From: DATJFH01 sp035495815
Lineage (GTDB): Bacteria; Acidobacteriota; Terriglobia; Bryobacterales; Bryobacteraceae
Direction of reading: 5' to 3'
Assembly: GCA_035495815.1 (NCBI GenBank)
Contig: DATJFH010000077.1
Coordinates: 1-5,865 of the forward strand
DNA length: 5,865 bases
Part shown: in pieces, positions 4,670-5,865 of the stretch
How positions within the stretch are numbered: position 1 is the first letter of the stretch
How the letters are laid out: every line of letters begins with the position of its first letter
Position numbers and translations under genes: made by a program
The notes under the pieces: generated by a model
Databases searched by the model: none
Seen by the model: the letters and a program-made list of their open reading frames with translations, nothing else
Told to the model about the DNA's origin: nothing

Positions 4670-5865
4670 ATGGCCGCAGGACTACACGTATCGAGACGAC
4701 GGCTGCTGAAAGGCGCCGCTATTGCGATCGGGCTCCCACCGCTGGAAGCGATGTTCGACAGCAAGGGAGTTCTGTACGCGGCCACATCCGCCGGGCGCGT
4801 GACCACGCCCTCCCGGCCGGAAACGCGGTTCGTCCTGTGGTTCAACGGCAACGGAGTGGTGGAGAAGTACTGGATTCCGACCGAGACCGGCCCGGATTAT
4901 TCGCTGACGCCCTGCCTGACGCCGCTGGGTCCGTTCCGCAACGACGTACACGTGATCACCGGCCTCGACAACCCGTCGGCGCGGATGCCGGGGCCGGGCA
5001 ACGATCATCACCGGTCCATGAGCTCGCTGGTTTCGGGCACGTCCTTCACGGGGCGCGGAGCCGGCGGACCGTCGATCGACCAGGTAATCGCCGCACGGAT
5101 CGGAGGGGAGACGCGCTTTCGCTCGCTGCAGATCGGCGTCAGCCAGGAATCGTTCGGGGAGAGTATTCAACGGAATCTGAGCTGGTCCGGACGCGACCGC
5201 GCGCTGCCGCCGGAGATGATTCCGCACAAGCTGTTCGACCGTATCTTCGGAGCGCGGGACGAAGGCTGGGTGAAGCGGAAGCGCAGCGTCCTGGACGCGG
5301 TGCGCGAAGACGCGGCCAGCCTCAAGGCGGTGCTCGGCAAGCAGGATCAAGCTCGGGTGGAGGATCACCTGGCGTCGATCCGGGACGTGGAACGGTCGAT
5401 TTCCACCCTGCCGCCGGAGTACGCGAAAGTGGAAGAGCCGGAAACCGGCGGCGACATGAAGGACTGGCCGCGGATCGCCAAACTGCAGACCGATCTGCTG
5501 GCGCATGCCCTGGCTACGGGGCAGACGCGGGTCGCATCCTACATGCTCACCAAGTGTCAGGGGCTGTCGCGCTTTCCATGGCTCGGGTATACGGCGGCGC
5601 GGCATCACGATTACACGCATCGCGACGGCAAGGCGCCGGGCGCCGATACCGTGGACGGGCAGCGCATCATGCGGGACATCAACCGCTGGCACGTGGAGGA
5701 GTTCGCCTACCTGATCGCCAGGCTGAAGTCGATACCGGAAGGGGACGGGACGGTGCTCGACCGCTGCTGCCTGCTCTACATCCACGAGCACGCGGAGGCG
5801 AACGACCACAAAAATAACGGGCTGCCGGCGATTGTCGCGGGACACGCCGGAGGGCTGGTGACCGG
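4670..5865 (+). CDS. Tat-exported DUF1552 family protein, truncated at the window end
   Basis: The frame is open from ATG 4670 to the window end (398 full codons plus two bases), so the C-terminus is missing; family members usually run some tens of residues longer. Residues 8-14 read SRRRLLK, a clear twin-arginine motif, followed by a short hydrophobic stretch (AAIAIGLPPLEAM, 16-28), indicating folded export across the inner membrane. DUF1552-type landmarks follow: NDHHRSMSSLVSG (111-123), GPSIDQVIA (133-141), SLQIGV (152-157), LPPEMIPHKLFDRIFG (179-194), SVLDAVREDAASLKAVLG (206-223), HLASIRDVERSI (233-244), and EGDGTVLDRC followed by GLPAIVAGHAGG (357-366, 384-395). DUF1552 is uncharacterised, common in Acidobacteriota, Planctomycetota and Verrucomicrobiota, and often encoded beside DUF1592/cytochrome-like proteins; no such partner is seen upstream. 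A TTG at 4664 is the only in-frame alternative start before a TAG at 4661; ATG 4670 is preferred. No Shine-Dalgarno is visible. Confidence 0.93.
   Translation, partial: MAAGLHVSRRRLLKGAAIAIGLPPLEAMFDSKGVLYAATSAGRVTTPSRPETRFVLWFNGNGVVEKYWIPTETGPDYSLTPCLTPLGPFRNDVHVITGLDNPSARMPGPGNDHHRSMSSLVSGTSFTGRGAGGPSIDQVIAARIGGETRFRSLQIGVSQESFGESIQRNLSWSGRDRALPPEMIPHKLFDRIFGARDEGWVKRKRSVLDAVREDAASLKAVLGKQDQARVEDHLASIRDVERSISTLPPEYAKVEEPETGGDMKDWPRIAKLQTDLLAHALATGQTRVASYMLTKCQGLSRFPWLGYTAARHHDYTHRDGKAPGADTVDGQRIMRDINRWHVEEFAYLIARLKSIPEGDGTVLDRCCLLYIHEHAEANDHKNNGLPAIVAGHAGGLVT

Noticed and set aside
4650..4709. 19-codon plus-strand frame starting at ATG 4650
   Set aside because: It overlaps the proposed -10 box and the DUF1552 start, and lies upstream of the predicted transcription start, so it is unlikely to be translated.
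4837..5817. 326-codon plus-strand frame inside the DUF1552 region
   Set aside because: It lies in another frame of the DUF1552 gene. The product is Arg/Gly-rich without domains, whereas the frame from 4670 matches a family along its length.
4682..5845. 387-codon minus-strand open frame opposite the DUF1552 gene
   Set aside because: It is an in-register antisense shadow of a gene with a Tat signal and continuous family motifs.

Overview
The window is GC-rich (clearly above 60% by eye) and densely coded. It holds five genes, the two outermost cut by the window edges. The combination of a Tat-exported DUF1552 protein, a UPF0182 membrane protein, an Aas-type acyl-ACP synthetase and sparse Shine-Dalgarno sequences suggests a chromosomal piece of an Acidobacteriota genome of the Solibacter/Bryobacter kind; Planctomycetota or a relative cannot be excluded. 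No tRNA, rRNA, CRISPR array, insertion sequence, phage gene or other mobile element was seen.

Layout. (1) 1-402, plus strand: the C-terminal end of an adenylate-forming enzyme, best matched to the acyl-ACP synthetase/2-acylglycerophospholipid acyltransferase (Aas) type. (2) 403-3135, minus strand: a complete 910-aa UPF0182 (COG1615) membrane protein whose stop codon directly abuts that of gene 1. (3) 3154-3549, minus strand: a 131-aa conserved protein of unknown function with clustered histidines, 18 nt upstream of gene 2 and probably co-transcribed with it. (4) 3602-4585, plus strand: a zinc-dependent medium-chain dehydrogenase, divergent from gene 3 across 52 bp. (5) 4670 to the window end, plus strand: a Tat-signal DUF1552 protein missing its last residues.

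How the parts fit. No shared pathway is evident. Gene 1 belongs to phospholipid acyl recycling at the inner membrane. Gene 2 is an integral membrane protein of unknown function. Gene 4 is a cytoplasmic NAD(H)-type polyol/sugar-acid/alcohol dehydrogenase. Gene 5 is an exported protein of a family usually paired with cytochrome-like DUF1592-type proteins, which are not visible here. The layout suggests three or four transcription units: gene 1 (promoter outside the window), genes 3-2, gene 4 and gene 5.

The most noteworthy signals are regulatory. The 52-bp divergent spacer between genes 3 and 4 carries -10-like boxes 6-7 nt from both start codons, as expected for leaderless mRNAs. Gene 5 has a good sigma70-like promoter with an inverted repeat and a palindrome laid over it, and almost no 5' leader. 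No convincing, previously undescribed multi-gene system was found. The long antisense reading frames are explained by GC-rich codon use.
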